Assembly: GCA_038745855.1 (NCBI GenBank)
Contig: JBCDLC010000002.1
Location: 62,001-126,000 of the forward strand
Length of the DNA: 64,000 bases
Source: UBA5336 sp038745855
Lineage (GTDB): Bacteria > Pseudomonadota > Alphaproteobacteria > Caulobacterales > Hyphomonadaceae
Direction of reading: 5' to 3'
Shown here: positions 36,391 through 44,797 of the stretch, one piece after another
Numbering within the stretch: position 1 is the first letter of the stretch
Layout of the letters: each line of letters starts with the position of its first letter
Translations under genes and position numbers: made by a program
The notes under the pieces: model-generated
What the model saw: the letters and a program-made list of their open reading frames with translations, nothing else
Databases searched by the model: none
What the model was told of the DNA's origin: nothing

Positions 36391-36621
36391 CTATCCTTTC
36401 GGCGGGTACGGATCATTGCCGTAAGTGTTGCGCTCGCGGATTTTGCCGTCGCGGCCTTTGAGGAACGCTTCGCCTTTGGTCTCGCGCGCTTTTTCTTTGG
36501 CGAATTTCCAGGCATCGGCCTGCGTGTCCGTCACCTTCGAGGCGCGGCCAGCGCCTTCTCGCTTGGCTTCCCACTTCCCGTCTTCGCGTGGCTGGGTCCA
36601 GTAGTTCTTGTCATCAGCCAT
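36391..36621 (-). CDS. DUF2188 protein
   Basis: 76 residues from MADDKNYWTQPR; a longer start 15 codons upstream lies inside hsdS. The DUF2188 core is GKWEAKREGAGRASKV, TDTQADAWKFAKEKAR and GKIRERNTYGNDP. Small basic proteins of unknown role, sometimes linked with toxin-like or defence genes. It overlaps the hsdS stop by 8 bp. Confidence 0.82.
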   Translation of the reverse strand: MADDKNYWTQPREDGKWEAKREGAGRASKVTDTQADAWKFAKEKARETKGEAFLKGRDGKIRERNTYGNDPYPPKG

Positions 36622-37834
36622 GGGCGGCCTCCTTTTCGTCTGTTTGGGATTGAGAGGGATCGACACTCACCCGCCATTCGCCGGTGAGGAGCTTTTGCAT
36701 CAGGCCGCGTTTCTGGCGCTGGAGTGCGGTGATTTCGCGGTCGATGATGGCTGCTTCGGCCAGCATCCCATCCAGCAAATCAGCTTTTTTTTTCTGAAGC
36801 TCAACTGGCGGCAGAAACACGCGAATTCTTGAGAACGCCGGGAACTTGAGATTCCAGGTATCGCTAGTGAGACCTTGTGAATAGCGCTCGAAATCAAAGA
36901 CCATGCGACGTGACTTGAACAGGTGCGCCGCGTATGCGCCAAGAATGTATTCCGAAACTGGCGTTACTATAGTATAGGCCGGACTCACAATCCCTTGCAG
37001 ACTGGAAAGACCCACCACGCCCTGCCACATGCGCATTGTATTGTAGCCGAGATCACCGGGCAGAATCAGTTTGTACTTTGACTTGTCCGCGGTCGAGGTA
37101 TCTTTTCGCCCCACGTCATCGCGATCGATAACGCCGCCATTCATTGTAATGCTGAGCAAGCGGTCATCAGCGCTTCCAGCGTCAACCCGTTCACGGAACA
37201 CGTCGCCCAGTTCGTGCTCCTGCCAATCGTTGGGCCTAGCGGCATGTTTTGGGTGGCAAGGATCAAAGAACTGCCGGGCTGCAGCAAGTCGCCGCCGCTC
37301 TCTCGCCGCACGGAGGGCTTCCAGCTTTTCGATGGCCTCATCCCAGGTCCGGAGGATTTCAGCGATGCGGCGTTGTTCGTGGAGTGGGGGGACATGAACT
37401 TTGAAGGGTTCAATTTTTTCGAGGCTCAGATTTGCTTGTGCGTTCTGTGTGGAAAGCGCGGCCAAGCCTTTTCTTGAGAATTTAAGTGATTGGAAAACCC
37501 ACTCGGAATCGAAACCATCGCGGGGCTTCACAGCTACCACGCTATCTGGGCAAGCAGCATCGAAGTCGGAAATGGCAACATCGCCGATGTTTGCAGCGAT
37601 CGACATAAAAATTGTGCCCCGTGGGAACATCTTGCTTACGCCAAGTCCAAGTTCATTCAGAGTCTGCGTCCAATTCCGAACAATCCGGCCTGCTCGAGCG
37701 ATATCCCCGGTTTGCAAGAATGGTATCTCGCCACCGTAATACCTCGGGTCATTGCGGGGCCGCGCAGAGAATTTGCCGCGCTCAATGCTCGCGACCTTCG
37801 ACAGTGGTAACTTGGTGAAGCCCTCAAGCATCAA
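36614..37834 (-). CDS. hsdS: Type I restriction-modification specificity subunit S
   Basis: 406 residues, full size with two target-recognition domains: TRD1 about 1-160, TRD2 about 205-360, each followed by a helical spacer (PPLHEQRRIAEILRTWDEAI and ELQKKKADLLDGMLAEAAII). It reads the DNA sequence for both methylation and cutting. It overlaps hsdM by 11 bp and DUF2188 by 8 bp. A second, half-size S gene lies upstream of hsdM. Confidence 0.93.
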   Translation of the reverse strand: MMLEGFTKLPLSKVASIERGKFSARPRNDPRYYGGEIPFLQTGDIARAGRIVRNWTQTLNELGLGVSKMFPRGTIFMSIAANIGDVAISDFDAACPDSVVAVKPRDGFDSEWVFQSLKFSRKGLAALSTQNAQANLSLEKIEPFKVHVPPLHEQRRIAEILRTWDEAIEKLEALRAARERRRLAAARQFFDPCHPKHAARPNDWQEHELGDVFRERVDAGSADDRLLSITMNGGVIDRDDVGRKDTSTADKSKYKLILPGDLGYNTMRMWQGVVGLSSLQGIVSPAYTIVTPVSEYILGAYAAHLFKSRRMVFDFERYSQGLTSDTWNLKFPAFSRIRVFLPPVELQKKKADLLDGMLAEAAIIDREITALQRQKRGLMQKLLTGEWRVSVDPSQSQTDEKEAAHG

Positions 37835-39341
37835 TACCTAACTCCTTCAGATATCCGGCCATGCGCTGGCGCACATCGGCGAGTTCGGCCTCAATGGCGT
37901 TGATCTCCCTCTGCACGGCGGCGACGTCGATTTCCTCTTCGGGCTCAAACGTGTCGACGTAGCGAGGGATGTTGAGATTGTAGTCGTTCTCGGCGATCTC
38001 GTTCGGCGTGGCGACGTATGCAAACTTGTCCACGAATTCGCGCGCCGCATACGCGGCGAGCACTTTTTCAATGTGCTTGTCTTCGAGCAGGTTCTGCGTC
38101 TTGCCCGGCGTGAACTCCTTGCTGGCATCAATGAAGAGCACATCCTTGCGCGCCTCATTCGGCCCGCCCTCTTCGCGAGAGCGGTCAAAGACGAGGATGG
38201 CGACTGGAATGCCCGTGGTGGTGAAGAGATTTGCGGGCATGCCGATCACCGCATCGAGCAGGTTTTCCTCGATCAGCTTCTGCCGGATCGTGCCTTCCGA
38301 GCCGCCCCGAAACAGCACCCCATGGGGCACGATCACCGCGACGCGGCCTAAGTGACGCTTCGCGATCTCGATCATGTGCGTGATGAAGCCGTAGTCGCCC
38401 TTAGACTTCGGCGGCACCCCGCGCCAGAAGCGCTTGAAAGTATCTGTGTCCGCGCCCTCTGCGCCCCAGTTCTTCAGCGAGAAGGGCGGGTTGGCGACGA
38501 CCACGTCATATTTCAAGAGATGATCACCCTCGACGAGGGTGGGATTGTTCAGCGTGTCACACCATTCAATCCGCGCGGCGTCCTTTGCATGCAGGAACAT
38601 GTTCATGCGCGCGAGCGCCCAGGTCGCGCCGTTCACTTCCTGTCCATAGAGCGCAAAATTGTCCGAGCCGACTTCTTCTGCAGCACGGATGAGGAGTGAG
38701 CCTGAGCCGCAGGCCGGATCGCAGATCGTGTTGCCGGGCTTTGGCCCCGCAAGCTTGGCCAGAAGGCGCGAGACAGGTGCCGGCGTGAAGAATTCTCCGG
38801 CTTTCTTGCCTGCGTCAGACGCAAAACGAGAGATCAGATAGATGTAGCACTCGCCTATGATGTCTTCGCCCACGCGGCTCGGGCTTAGGTCGAGCTCCGG
38901 CTTGGCGAAATCCTCAAGCATGTTCTTGAGGCGGCGATTGCGATCTTTCGGGCGACCAAGATTGGCTTCGGAGTTGAAGTCGATATTGCGGAACACGCCT
39001 TCGAGTTTGGCGCGGTTGGCGTCTTCGATTTTCTCCAGCGCGATATTGATCAGCTCGCCAATGTTCGCCTCGCTGCGCTGATCATAAAGATCGTAATAGC
39101 TCGCGCCCTCCGGCAACACGAAACGTTCGCGCTCAAGACGGCGGCGGATGCGGGCATCGTCATCGCCATACTGCTCTTTGTACTGCCTGACATGATCGGC
39201 CCAGAGGTCCGATATGTATTTCAGGAACAGCATCACTAGAATGTAGTCTTTGTATTGAGCAGGGTCCACGGCGCCCCGAAAGGTGTCGCATGCGGCCCAG
39301 GCGGCGTTGTTGACCTGTTGTTGTGTGATCTGGTCGCTCAT
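37824..39341 (-). CDS. hsdM: Type I DNA N6-adenine methyltransferase subunit M
   Basis: 505 residues. N-terminal HsdM helical domain (about 1-150), then the methylase fold with the SAM motif DPACGSGSLLIRA (near 205) and catalytic motif IV VVANPPFSLKNWG (near 275). The C-terminal tail is a coiled coil (VQREINAIEAELADVRQRMA) that packs on HsdS. It methylates adenine in the site chosen by S. Coupled to the half-size S gene upstream by a 4-bp overlap. Confidence 0.96.
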   Translation of the reverse strand: MSDQITQQQVNNAAWAACDTFRGAVDPAQYKDYILVMLFLKYISDLWADHVRQYKEQYGDDDARIRRRLERERFVLPEGASYYDLYDQRSEANIGELINIALEKIEDANRAKLEGVFRNIDFNSEANLGRPKDRNRRLKNMLEDFAKPELDLSPSRVGEDIIGECYIYLISRFASDAGKKAGEFFTPAPVSRLLAKLAGPKPGNTICDPACGSGSLLIRAAEEVGSDNFALYGQEVNGATWALARMNMFLHAKDAARIEWCDTLNNPTLVEGDHLLKYDVVVANPPFSLKNWGAEGADTDTFKRFWRGVPPKSKGDYGFITHMIEIAKRHLGRVAVIVPHGVLFRGGSEGTIRQKLIEENLLDAVIGMPANLFTTTGIPVAILVFDRSREEGGPNEARKDVLFIDASKEFTPGKTQNLLEDKHIEKVLAAYAAREFVDKFAYVATPNEIAENDYNLNIPRYVDTFEPEEEIDVAAVQREINAIEAELADVRQRMAGYLKELGIDA

Positions 39342-39937
39342 GCGCGCGCTCCTTCGTGCGATTGTTTGGCCATCCGCTGCGCCGCATCACGAAGGACCAT
39401 GCTGGTCAGGTCGCGGCGCAGTTCGGCGGCTTTGTTTTCGAGATGTTTGGCCTGTTCGGCCAGTCGGCTTGTTTCGAGGATTGCGTCCTGTGTGGCGAGG
39501 TCCGGCACATCGATTTCAAGTTCTGCCAACGCTGCTTTCGGGATCATACGCAGGGACGTTCCCCGCGCGCGCTTGTCGAGCACCCGCTGCGTCTCAGGAT
39601 GATTGATCGCCCAGGCGAGATATTCTGGGCGGACGCGGGTGGTGTCGGGCTTCAGAAGTAGAAGCGGCAAGAGGACCGCTGCGAGATACGGCCAGTCGTC
39701 CGGCACAGCGCTGGCGGTATTGAGGCTACCTCTGGAGCGAAAGAGTACATCGCCGGGGCCCGCAAAGTAACGCTCTTTGAGATGCCCTAGGTCGTACGTG
39801 CCTGGCTCGATTTGCGCCCAGTCATCGCTTTCGTTCAGATCGCGCAACTGCAAAGCAGGGATACCGCTTGGAGACGCGCTCAGGCGCTCTCGGGCGGTAT
39901 ATCCTGACTGAATTTCGCAGACCTGATCGACGCGCAT
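39338..39937 (-). CDS. Half-size HsdS-like protein (single recognition domain)
   Basis: 199 residues from MRVDQVCEIQSGYTARER; the longer open reading to 40060 would run through the promoter and is rejected. One target-recognition domain (about 1-145) and one C-terminal helix (ETSRLAEQAKHLENKAAELR) are present, so it is half of a normal HsdS. As a dimer, or with the full HsdS, it could give a second specificity. First gene of the restriction operon, preceded by a clear promoter and a palindromic operator. Confidence 0.8.
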   Translation of the reverse strand: MRVDQVCEIQSGYTARERLSASPSGIPALQLRDLNESDDWAQIEPGTYDLGHLKERYFAGPGDVLFRSRGSLNTASAVPDDWPYLAAVLLPLLLLKPDTTRVRPEYLAWAINHPETQRVLDKRARGTSLRMIPKAALAELEIDVPDLATQDAILETSRLAEQAKHLENKAAELRRDLTSMVLRDAAQRMAKQSHEGARA

Positions 39938-39965
39938 GAAAATTCCTCTGTAGAATTGGAAACTG

Positions 39966-39994
39966 CATATATGTACCGATTCTTCGTCCGTCAA
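39966..39994 (-). promoter_or_regulatory. Promoter of the restriction operon
   Basis: On the minus strand TTGACG (39994-39989), 17-bp spacer, TATATG (39971-39966); predicted start near 39959, 22 bp before the ATG. AGAGGA supplies a ribosome site. A half-copy of the upstream operator (TCTACAG read on this strand, 39948-39954) lies in the leader over the ribosome site. Confidence 0.75.
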
Positions 39995-40002
39995 GAGAAA
40001 TA

Positions 40003-40026
40003 ATGCTGTAGATAGCTCTACAGCAT
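40003..40026. promoter_or_regulatory. Palindromic operator upstream of the restriction operon
   Basis: ATGCTGTAGA-TAGC-TCTACAGCAT: a perfect 10-bp inverted repeat with a 4-bp centre, 8 bp upstream of the -35 box. A half-site CTGTAGA recurs at 39948-39954. The binding protein is not identified; the HTH protein at 44063 or another element regulator are possibilities. Confidence 0.7.
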
Positions 40027-40257
40027 ATTGGTGCTCCCTCCGCCTCAATATCTCCCCCATCAGTCAGGTGGGCAGGCGGTGCGTCTGCCAGCGCGCGGTC
40101 GCCGCGCAAGGGGGCGGGACTCTTTCATCAGTGATCGTCTTTAGGCGTCATACCTACAGCTTCCCCTTGCGCGCCGCCCTGGTGCGCCCTGGCTGAGCAC
40201 CTCCTCGCCGCCCACCCGACTGCCGGGAAAAGAACGCGGGCGGGGAAGGAGACTGAC

Positions 40258-40824
40258 ATGACTGACCACCACGCAACCGCTGCACCTCTTGTGGCGACCA
40301 CCGCACCCGCGATGCCCGATAGACCGCGCATCTACGTTGCCTGCCTTGCGGCTTACAATAACGGCTTCCTACACGGGCGCTGGATCGATGCGACCACCCC
40401 TGACGAGATTTGGGAACATGTTCGCGCCATGCTGGCCGACTCGCCGGAGCCGGACTCGGAAGAGCACGCGATCCACGATTACGAAGGCTTCGAGGGTGCG
40501 AACCTGTCCGAGTATGCGAGCTTCGAGACGGTCTGCGAGCTTGCGGACTTCATCGAGGAGCGCGGCGCGCTTGGCGTGAAACTCTTCCGCCATTTCGCCG
40601 ACGACCTTGCCGAGGCGCGCGCCGCCTTTGAGGATTATGCGGGTGAATATCGCAGCGCAGCGGAGTTTGCGGAGCAGCTGCACGAGGACACCGGAACCGA
40701 GATTCCCGAGAGCCTTCGCTACTACATCGACTGGCAGGCGCTCGCCCGCGACATGGCTCTGAATGGCGAGATCATCGTCTTCCAGACGGGCTTTGATGAA
40801 GTCCATGTGTTCTGGAGCCGCTGA
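40258..40824 (+). CDS. ardA: Antirestriction protein ArdA
   Basis: 188 residues. ArdA mimics DNA and blocks type I restriction enzymes. The family pattern is clear: PRIYVACLAAYNNGFLHGRW, then DYEGFEG with acidic surroundings, and WQALARDMALNGE near the end; the protein is highly acidic. A ribosome site GAAGGAG precedes the ATG. It opens the plus-strand transfer region and sits next to the element's own type I system. Followed directly by a hypothetical gene (1-bp gap). Confidence 0.95.
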   Translation: MTDHHATAAPLVATTAPAMPDRPRIYVACLAAYNNGFLHGRWIDATTPDEIWEHVRAMLADSPEPDSEEHAIHDYEGFEGANLSEYASFETVCELADFIEERGALGVKLFRHFADDLAEARAAFEDYAGEYRSAAEFAEQLHEDTGTEIPESLRYYIDWQALARDMALNGEIIVFQTGFDEVHVFWSR

Positions 40825-40825
40825 T

Positions 40826-41302
40826 ATGAGCTTCACGGAACGCTTCCAATCCTTCGTATGTGAGGGCGACAGCATCACATGCGAAGCCCAAGGCTTCGAG
40901 ATCACCGCGCGCATTGTGCGCGATGACTGCCCTGATGCCCCCGACCAGCGCCAGGACGGGTTCTGGCCCTCACTATACAAGGACGCACCGGGGTTTATCG
41001 GCCCCGGCAACAATTTCCGCGAGCGCTTCGCCGAGGCGCAGGCGCTTGCAGAAGCCGTCATGCAGGCATGGCGCGACGATGAATGGTTCTATTGCGGTAT
41101 CGTTCTGTCCGTATCGCGTGAGGGTATTGTCCTCGATAGCTATGCTGCGAGCCTTTGGGGCATCCAGGCCAACTATCCGGACTCGGACAACAGCTACCTG
41201 AACACGATTGCAAGCGAGCTTTTGCCCGAAGCCTTGGGCGCTGGACACGCTGCTATTCAGCGCCTGTGCCCTGCGCTCACACCAGACGAGGCGCGCGCGT
41301 GA
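40826..41302 (+). CDS. Conserved hypothetical protein after ArdA
   Basis: 158 residues from MSFTERFQSFVCEGDSITCE. Soluble and acidic, with several Trp and Cys; motifs include FWPSLYKDAPGFIGPGNNF and WRDDEWFYCGIVLSVSREG. I do not recognise a named family. Its position between ardA and the ParB-like gene, with a start one base after the ardA stop, suggests a role in DNA transfer or protection, as in related elements; this is inference. Confidence 0.7.
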   Translation: MSFTERFQSFVCEGDSITCEAQGFEITARIVRDDCPDAPDQRQDGFWPSLYKDAPGFIGPGNNFRERFAEAQALAEAVMQAWRDDEWFYCGIVLSVSREGIVLDSYAASLWGIQANYPDSDNSYLNTIASELLPEALGAGHAAIQRLCPALTPDEARA

Positions 41303-41348
41303 GCGCGCACCCGTCACCCCTTATCACGTCAAATCAAGGAGCCCGATC

Positions 41349-43118
41349 ATGGCCCAACCCATTCTTAAATCCATTCCGCTCGACCAGCTGAAAATCTCTA
41401 AACTCAACATGCGCCACAGCCGGAAGAAGCCGGACGTGTCCGACATTCTGCCGTCGATCCGCGAGAGCGGCATCCGTCAGACTTTGCTCGTTCGCGCCGA
41501 AGGCGATCACTACGGCGTTGTCGCCGGACGGCGGCGCTATTTCGCCTTGAAGGCCATCGAGAAAGAGACGGGCAAGACGCCGAAGGTGCCTTGCGCGATC
41601 ATGGCCGAGGAAGACACCGCCAGCGCCATCGCCGCGTCTGTCATCGAGAATGTCGGACGCCTGCCAGCCTCTGAAATGGAGCAATACACCGCCTTCAAAC
41701 GCCTGCACGATGAAGGGCGAGCTGTGGACGAGATCGCCACCTTCTTTGGTGTGACCGAACTGCTCGTGCGGCGAGTTCTGGCGCTGGCTTCATTGTCGGA
41801 CCCCATCCGAAAACTCTACGCCGAGGACGAGATCGACCGTGAGACGATCCGCGCCCTGACGCTCGCGACCGAAGACCAGCAGGCTGAATGGTTGATGCTC
41901 TATAAAAGCGAGGACGAACGCGAACCGCGTGGCCGGAACTGCAAGGCATGGATCACCGGCGGGGCGATCATCACGACTGACAAGGCGCTGTTCGATCTCG
42001 CCGATTATGAAGGCCAGATCACCGCCGACCTGTTTGGTGAGGACGGGGTATTCGCCGATCCTGACGCCTTCTGGAACGCCCAATCCGCCGTCATCGCGCA
42101 GCGAGTGGAAGACTACATCGCCGATGGCTGGAAGGACATTATCTGCCTTGAGCGCGGGGCGTTCTTCCATCGCTGGGATCATGTGACCAAGACGAAGAAA
42201 CAAGGCGGCAAAGTCTTTGTGGAGGTTCGCTATGACGGCGCGGTGACGTTCCATGAGGGTTACATCTCTCAGGCCGAGGCGCGGCGGCAGGAGAAGGCGA
42301 AGACGGGGAGCCGCGACGACGTTGCTGCCCCTGTCAAACCGGAAATGTCCGGCCCGCTGGCGGAGTATATCTTGCTGCATCGTCACGGCGCGGCGCGCGC
42401 GAGCCTGCTCGTTCAGCCTGCCATCGCGCTGCGCCTCATGGTGGTTCATTCCATGACGGGCAGCGCCCTCTGGGACATCCGCCCGCATGAATGCCGCTCG
42501 CGCAAGGAAGCCACGCGCGCCTCGATTGAAGCGTCAAAAGCGCAGGCCGAAATGGACGCGGCGCGAGAGCGCGTAGCCGACCTGTTCAGCGCGCTTGGGG
42601 TAAACGGTGAGGCCCGACGCAATGGCGATGGCTATCGCTTATGTGAAGTGTTTGCGGCATTGCTCGCCATGTCTGACGAAGAAGTCGGCGACGTATTGGC
42701 CTTTGTCATGGCCGAAACACTTGAAGCGGGTGGACCAGTGGTTGAGGCGGTCCTGCATGTTTGCGGCGCAGACCTCTCTGGCTACTGGAAGCCGGAACTC
42801 GCCTTTTTTGACCTCACCCGCGACAAGCGCGCGATCAATTTTATGGTCGCTGATATTGGCAGCAAATCGCTTGCTGATAGCTGCGCCACCGACACCGCAA
42901 AGGCGCAGAAACAGATCATCGGGAACCGGATTGCAGGCGAAGGTTGCGAGCCGAATCCCGACTGGCGTCCTGCATGGATGCAAGTGCCGCCATCGCGCCT
43001 TGTTGAAGGCGCAGGGTCTGCGCCCGTCGATGCTTGGGATGGGGTTGAGGCTCTTTTCGAGGCGAGCGAGACAGATGCTAACTCCGAAGATGTCGATGCG
43101 AGGCAGGACGCCGCCTGA
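41349..43118 (+). CDS. ParB-like nuclease-domain protein of the element
   Basis: 589 residues from MAQPILKSIPLDQLKISKLN, with CAAGGAG upstream; longer readings would overlap the preceding gene. The N-terminal ParB/Srx-like domain (about 10-100) shows DILPSIRESGIRQTLLVR and VVAGRRRYFALKAI; a helix-turn-helix follows (DEIATFFGVTELLVRRVLAL). The long C-terminal half (about 260-589) is specific to ParB-like proteins of alphaproteobacterial plasmids and ICEs. Probably binds element DNA for maintenance or gene control; no ParA lies beside it. A terminator follows. Confidence 0.88.
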   Translation: MAQPILKSIPLDQLKISKLNMRHSRKKPDVSDILPSIRESGIRQTLLVRAEGDHYGVVAGRRRYFALKAIEKETGKTPKVPCAIMAEEDTASAIAASVIENVGRLPASEMEQYTAFKRLHDEGRAVDEIATFFGVTELLVRRVLALASLSDPIRKLYAEDEIDRETIRALTLATEDQQAEWLMLYKSEDEREPRGRNCKAWITGGAIITTDKALFDLADYEGQITADLFGEDGVFADPDAFWNAQSAVIAQRVEDYIADGWKDIICLERGAFFHRWDHVTKTKKQGGKVFVEVRYDGAVTFHEGYISQAEARRQEKAKTGSRDDVAAPVKPEMSGPLAEYILLHRHGAARASLLVQPAIALRLMVVHSMTGSALWDIRPHECRSRKEATRASIEASKAQAEMDAARERVADLFSALGVNGEARRNGDGYRLCEVFAALLAMSDEEVGDVLAFVMAETLEAGGPVVEAVLHVCGADLSGYWKPELAFFDLTRDKRAINFMVADIGSKSLADSCATDTAKAQKQIIGNRIAGEGCEPNPDWRPAWMQVPPSRLVEGAGSAPVDAWDGVEALFEASETDANSEDVDARQDAA

Positions 43119-43150
43119 CATTTTGTCTCCCGTCAGTGCGGTGTGAGAGG

Positions 43151-43180
43151 CCGTCCGGTGCTGGTCATCGGGCGGTCTTT
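43151..43180 (+). terminator. Terminator after the ParB-like gene
   Basis: CCGTCCG / CGGGCGG hairpin followed by TCTTTC. The T run is short, so it may be only moderately strong. Confidence 0.6.
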
Positions 43181-43559
43181 CGCTCTCCTTGTGATGTGGG
43201 GTGCAGGCAAGGTTCTTCAGGAAATCATGCCGAATAATCGCCCGTCTATGGGCCTCGCTGGGTGTCCGGGAACTTAGCCAGTGGTGCTCTTTTCTGATGC
43301 CTCCACGTCAATCGGAGACCCGTTGTTCCCGTCTTTGCCGTGTGACCTGGACGAGGCCTGCCGCGCCTGAAACCGGCCATTCAAGAAAATTTCCCCGCCG
43401 CTTTGCGGCTCCTCGCGCAGCAAGTTTTCTTGCTTGTCCAGTGCTCCACTCACGTTTCGCCCGCAAGCGGTTCAGACCCCTCAGGCCTCGTCCTTTCGGT
43501 CCGGCGTCGACGGGGACAATGGGTCCTCTAAGACACATGGAAACGAAAGGAACCACACC
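43181..43559. other. Long leader before DUF736 with small hairpins
   Basis: 380 bp without a convincing gene. Two adjacent hairpins are seen: CCGC-TTT-GCGG (43398-43408) and AGCAAG-TTTT-CTTGCT (43419-43434). It probably holds the DUF736 promoter, and could include a transfer origin; neither is proven. Confidence 0.4.
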
Positions 43560-43883
43560 ATGGCCAACGCACTCGGATATGTCAGCGAAACCAAGACCGG
43601 CTTCGAAGGCGCTCTTGCAATGATGAACCTCGCAGCCGCGATCCGCATCGAGAAGAACGCGGAGAAAGCCGCCGACGGACAGCCCGACTACCGCATCTTC
43701 GCCGGTGAAACCTCGACCGAAATCGGCGGCGGATGGCTTCGCAAAGCCAAAGCATCGGGCCGCGAATATGTCTCGATCACCCTCGCAGACCCGCAGATCG
43801 GACCGCGCAAGATCTACGCAAACCTCGCGCCTGTGAAAGGCAAGAAAGGCCGCCACGTGATCCTCTGGAACCCGCGGGACTAG
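43560..43883 (+). CDS. DUF736 protein
   Basis: 107 residues from MANALGYVSETKTGFEG, preceded by GAAAGGA. DUF736 proteins are small, lysine-rich and typical of alphaproteobacterial plasmids and ICEs; motifs here are PDYRIFAGETSTEIGGGWLR and YVSITLADPQIGPRKIYANL. The function is not established; single-strand DNA binding has been suggested for similar small proteins. Preceded by a long leader and followed by a strong terminator, so it has its own transcript and may be highly expressed. Confidence 0.93.
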   Translation: MANALGYVSETKTGFEGALAMMNLAAAIRIEKNAEKAADGQPDYRIFAGETSTEIGGGWLRKAKASGREYVSITLADPQIGPRKIYANLAPVKGKKGRHVILWNPRD

Positions 43884-43907
43884 CGGGCTTCCACTTCACA
43901 AAATCAG

Positions 43908-43938
43908 CCGCTCCGAAGATCATCTTCGGGGCGGTTTT
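43908..43938 (+). terminator. Strong terminator after DUF736
   Basis: CCGCTCCGAAGAT / ATCTTCGGGGCGG hairpin (one G-T pair), followed by TTTT. Confidence 0.85.
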
Positions 43939-44062
43939 GCGTTGAAAAGTCCTGGTTAATCAGCAGGGTGAAAATCAACGCGTTGCTTATTGCGGCTATG
44001 ACTGGCGGCTCTTTCCGGCATTTTTTGACATCTCGAAACGATGACGAAAGGAGCCATAAAAC

Positions 44063-44296
44063 ATGTCACGATCCTCGAAGAAATCCGCCCGCAGCAATGA
44101 GCTGCCAGAGCTTTTGTCTGCTGCCGAAGCCGCAGAATTCCTGAACCTGTCGCCCATCACCCTGTCGCATTATCGCTGTCAGGGACGCGGCCCGATCTAC
44201 CGCAAGCATGGCTGGCGCATCTACTACGCCAAGCCCGATCTTATCGACTGGTCCAATGGGCAGCGCTGGTCCTCCACCGGCGACCCGATCCGCTGA
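44063..44296 (+). CDS. Small helix-turn-helix protein (excisionase/AlpA-like)
   Basis: 77 residues. A MerR-type HTH (LLSAAEAAEFLNLSPITLSH) with a wing (RGPIYRKHGWRIYYAKPDLI) fills most of it. Such proteins act as excisionases or regulators in mobile elements, and in related ICEs lie just before traF as here. It could bind the triple repeats at the element ends or the restriction operator; neither is shown. Confidence 0.88.
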   Translation: MSRSSKKSARSNELPELLSAAEAAEFLNLSPITLSHYRCQGRGPIYRKHGWRIYYAKPDLIDWSNGQRWSSTGDPIR

Positions 44297-44300
44297 TCCC

Positions 44301-44795
44301 ATGCGCTATCTCATTGTAATACTGACCCTGGTTGGCCTTGGATTGATGGTGCTTGCCGTCTTCTTTAACCCCCAGGATCGGCTGATCTGGAACCGGACAG
44401 CGAGTGCGCCAACAGGGCTCTACTGGCTGAACGACGACCCATTCACCCCTGGCCGATGGGTCGTCGTCTCAGCGAGTAGCGATGATGCGCGGTGGGCTCA
44501 GAGCCACGGATTTGTCGGGAAGGATTGGCCACTTCTGAAGCAGATTGTGGCGGTGTCTGGCGATGAAATCTGCAGGCTTGATGGCGTGGTTTCGGTCAAT
44601 GGACAGACGGTTGGCAAGGCAAAAGACATCGGCTCACAAGGCCGATCGCTGCCGGTCTGGACGGGGTGTCAGGTTCTGACTGAGGCCGAAGTCTTGCTGA
44701 TGAATTCCCATCCTGAGTCTTTGGATGGGCGCTATTTTGGAGCGACGGATATCAGTGATCTTGATGGCGTCGCCGCGCTGATCTGGGAATTCTGA
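44301..44795 (+). CDS. traF: TraF-like S26 signal peptidase
   Basis: 164 residues from MRYLIVILTLVGLGL, which is a membrane anchor. The catalytic Ser lies in RTASAPTGLYWL and the Lys in LLKQIVAVSGDEIC; NSHPESLDGRYFG is the conserved C-terminal box. In RP4-type conjugation TraF cyclises or processes the pilin. No pilin or trb genes are present in this element, so its substrate is missing. It starts 4 bp after the HTH gene. Confidence 0.92.
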   Translation: MRYLIVILTLVGLGLMVLAVFFNPQDRLIWNRTASAPTGLYWLNDDPFTPGRWVVVSASSDDARWAQSHGFVGKDWPLLKQIVAVSGDEICRLDGVVSVNGQTVGKAKDIGSQGRSLPVWTGCQVLTEAEVLLMNSHPESLDGRYFGATDISDLDGVAALIWEF

Positions 44796-44797
44796 AC

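Noticed and set aside
39938..40060. 41-residue N-terminal extension of the half-size S protein
   Set aside because: It covers the promoter and operator and does not resemble HsdS; the ATG at 39937 has a good ribosome site.
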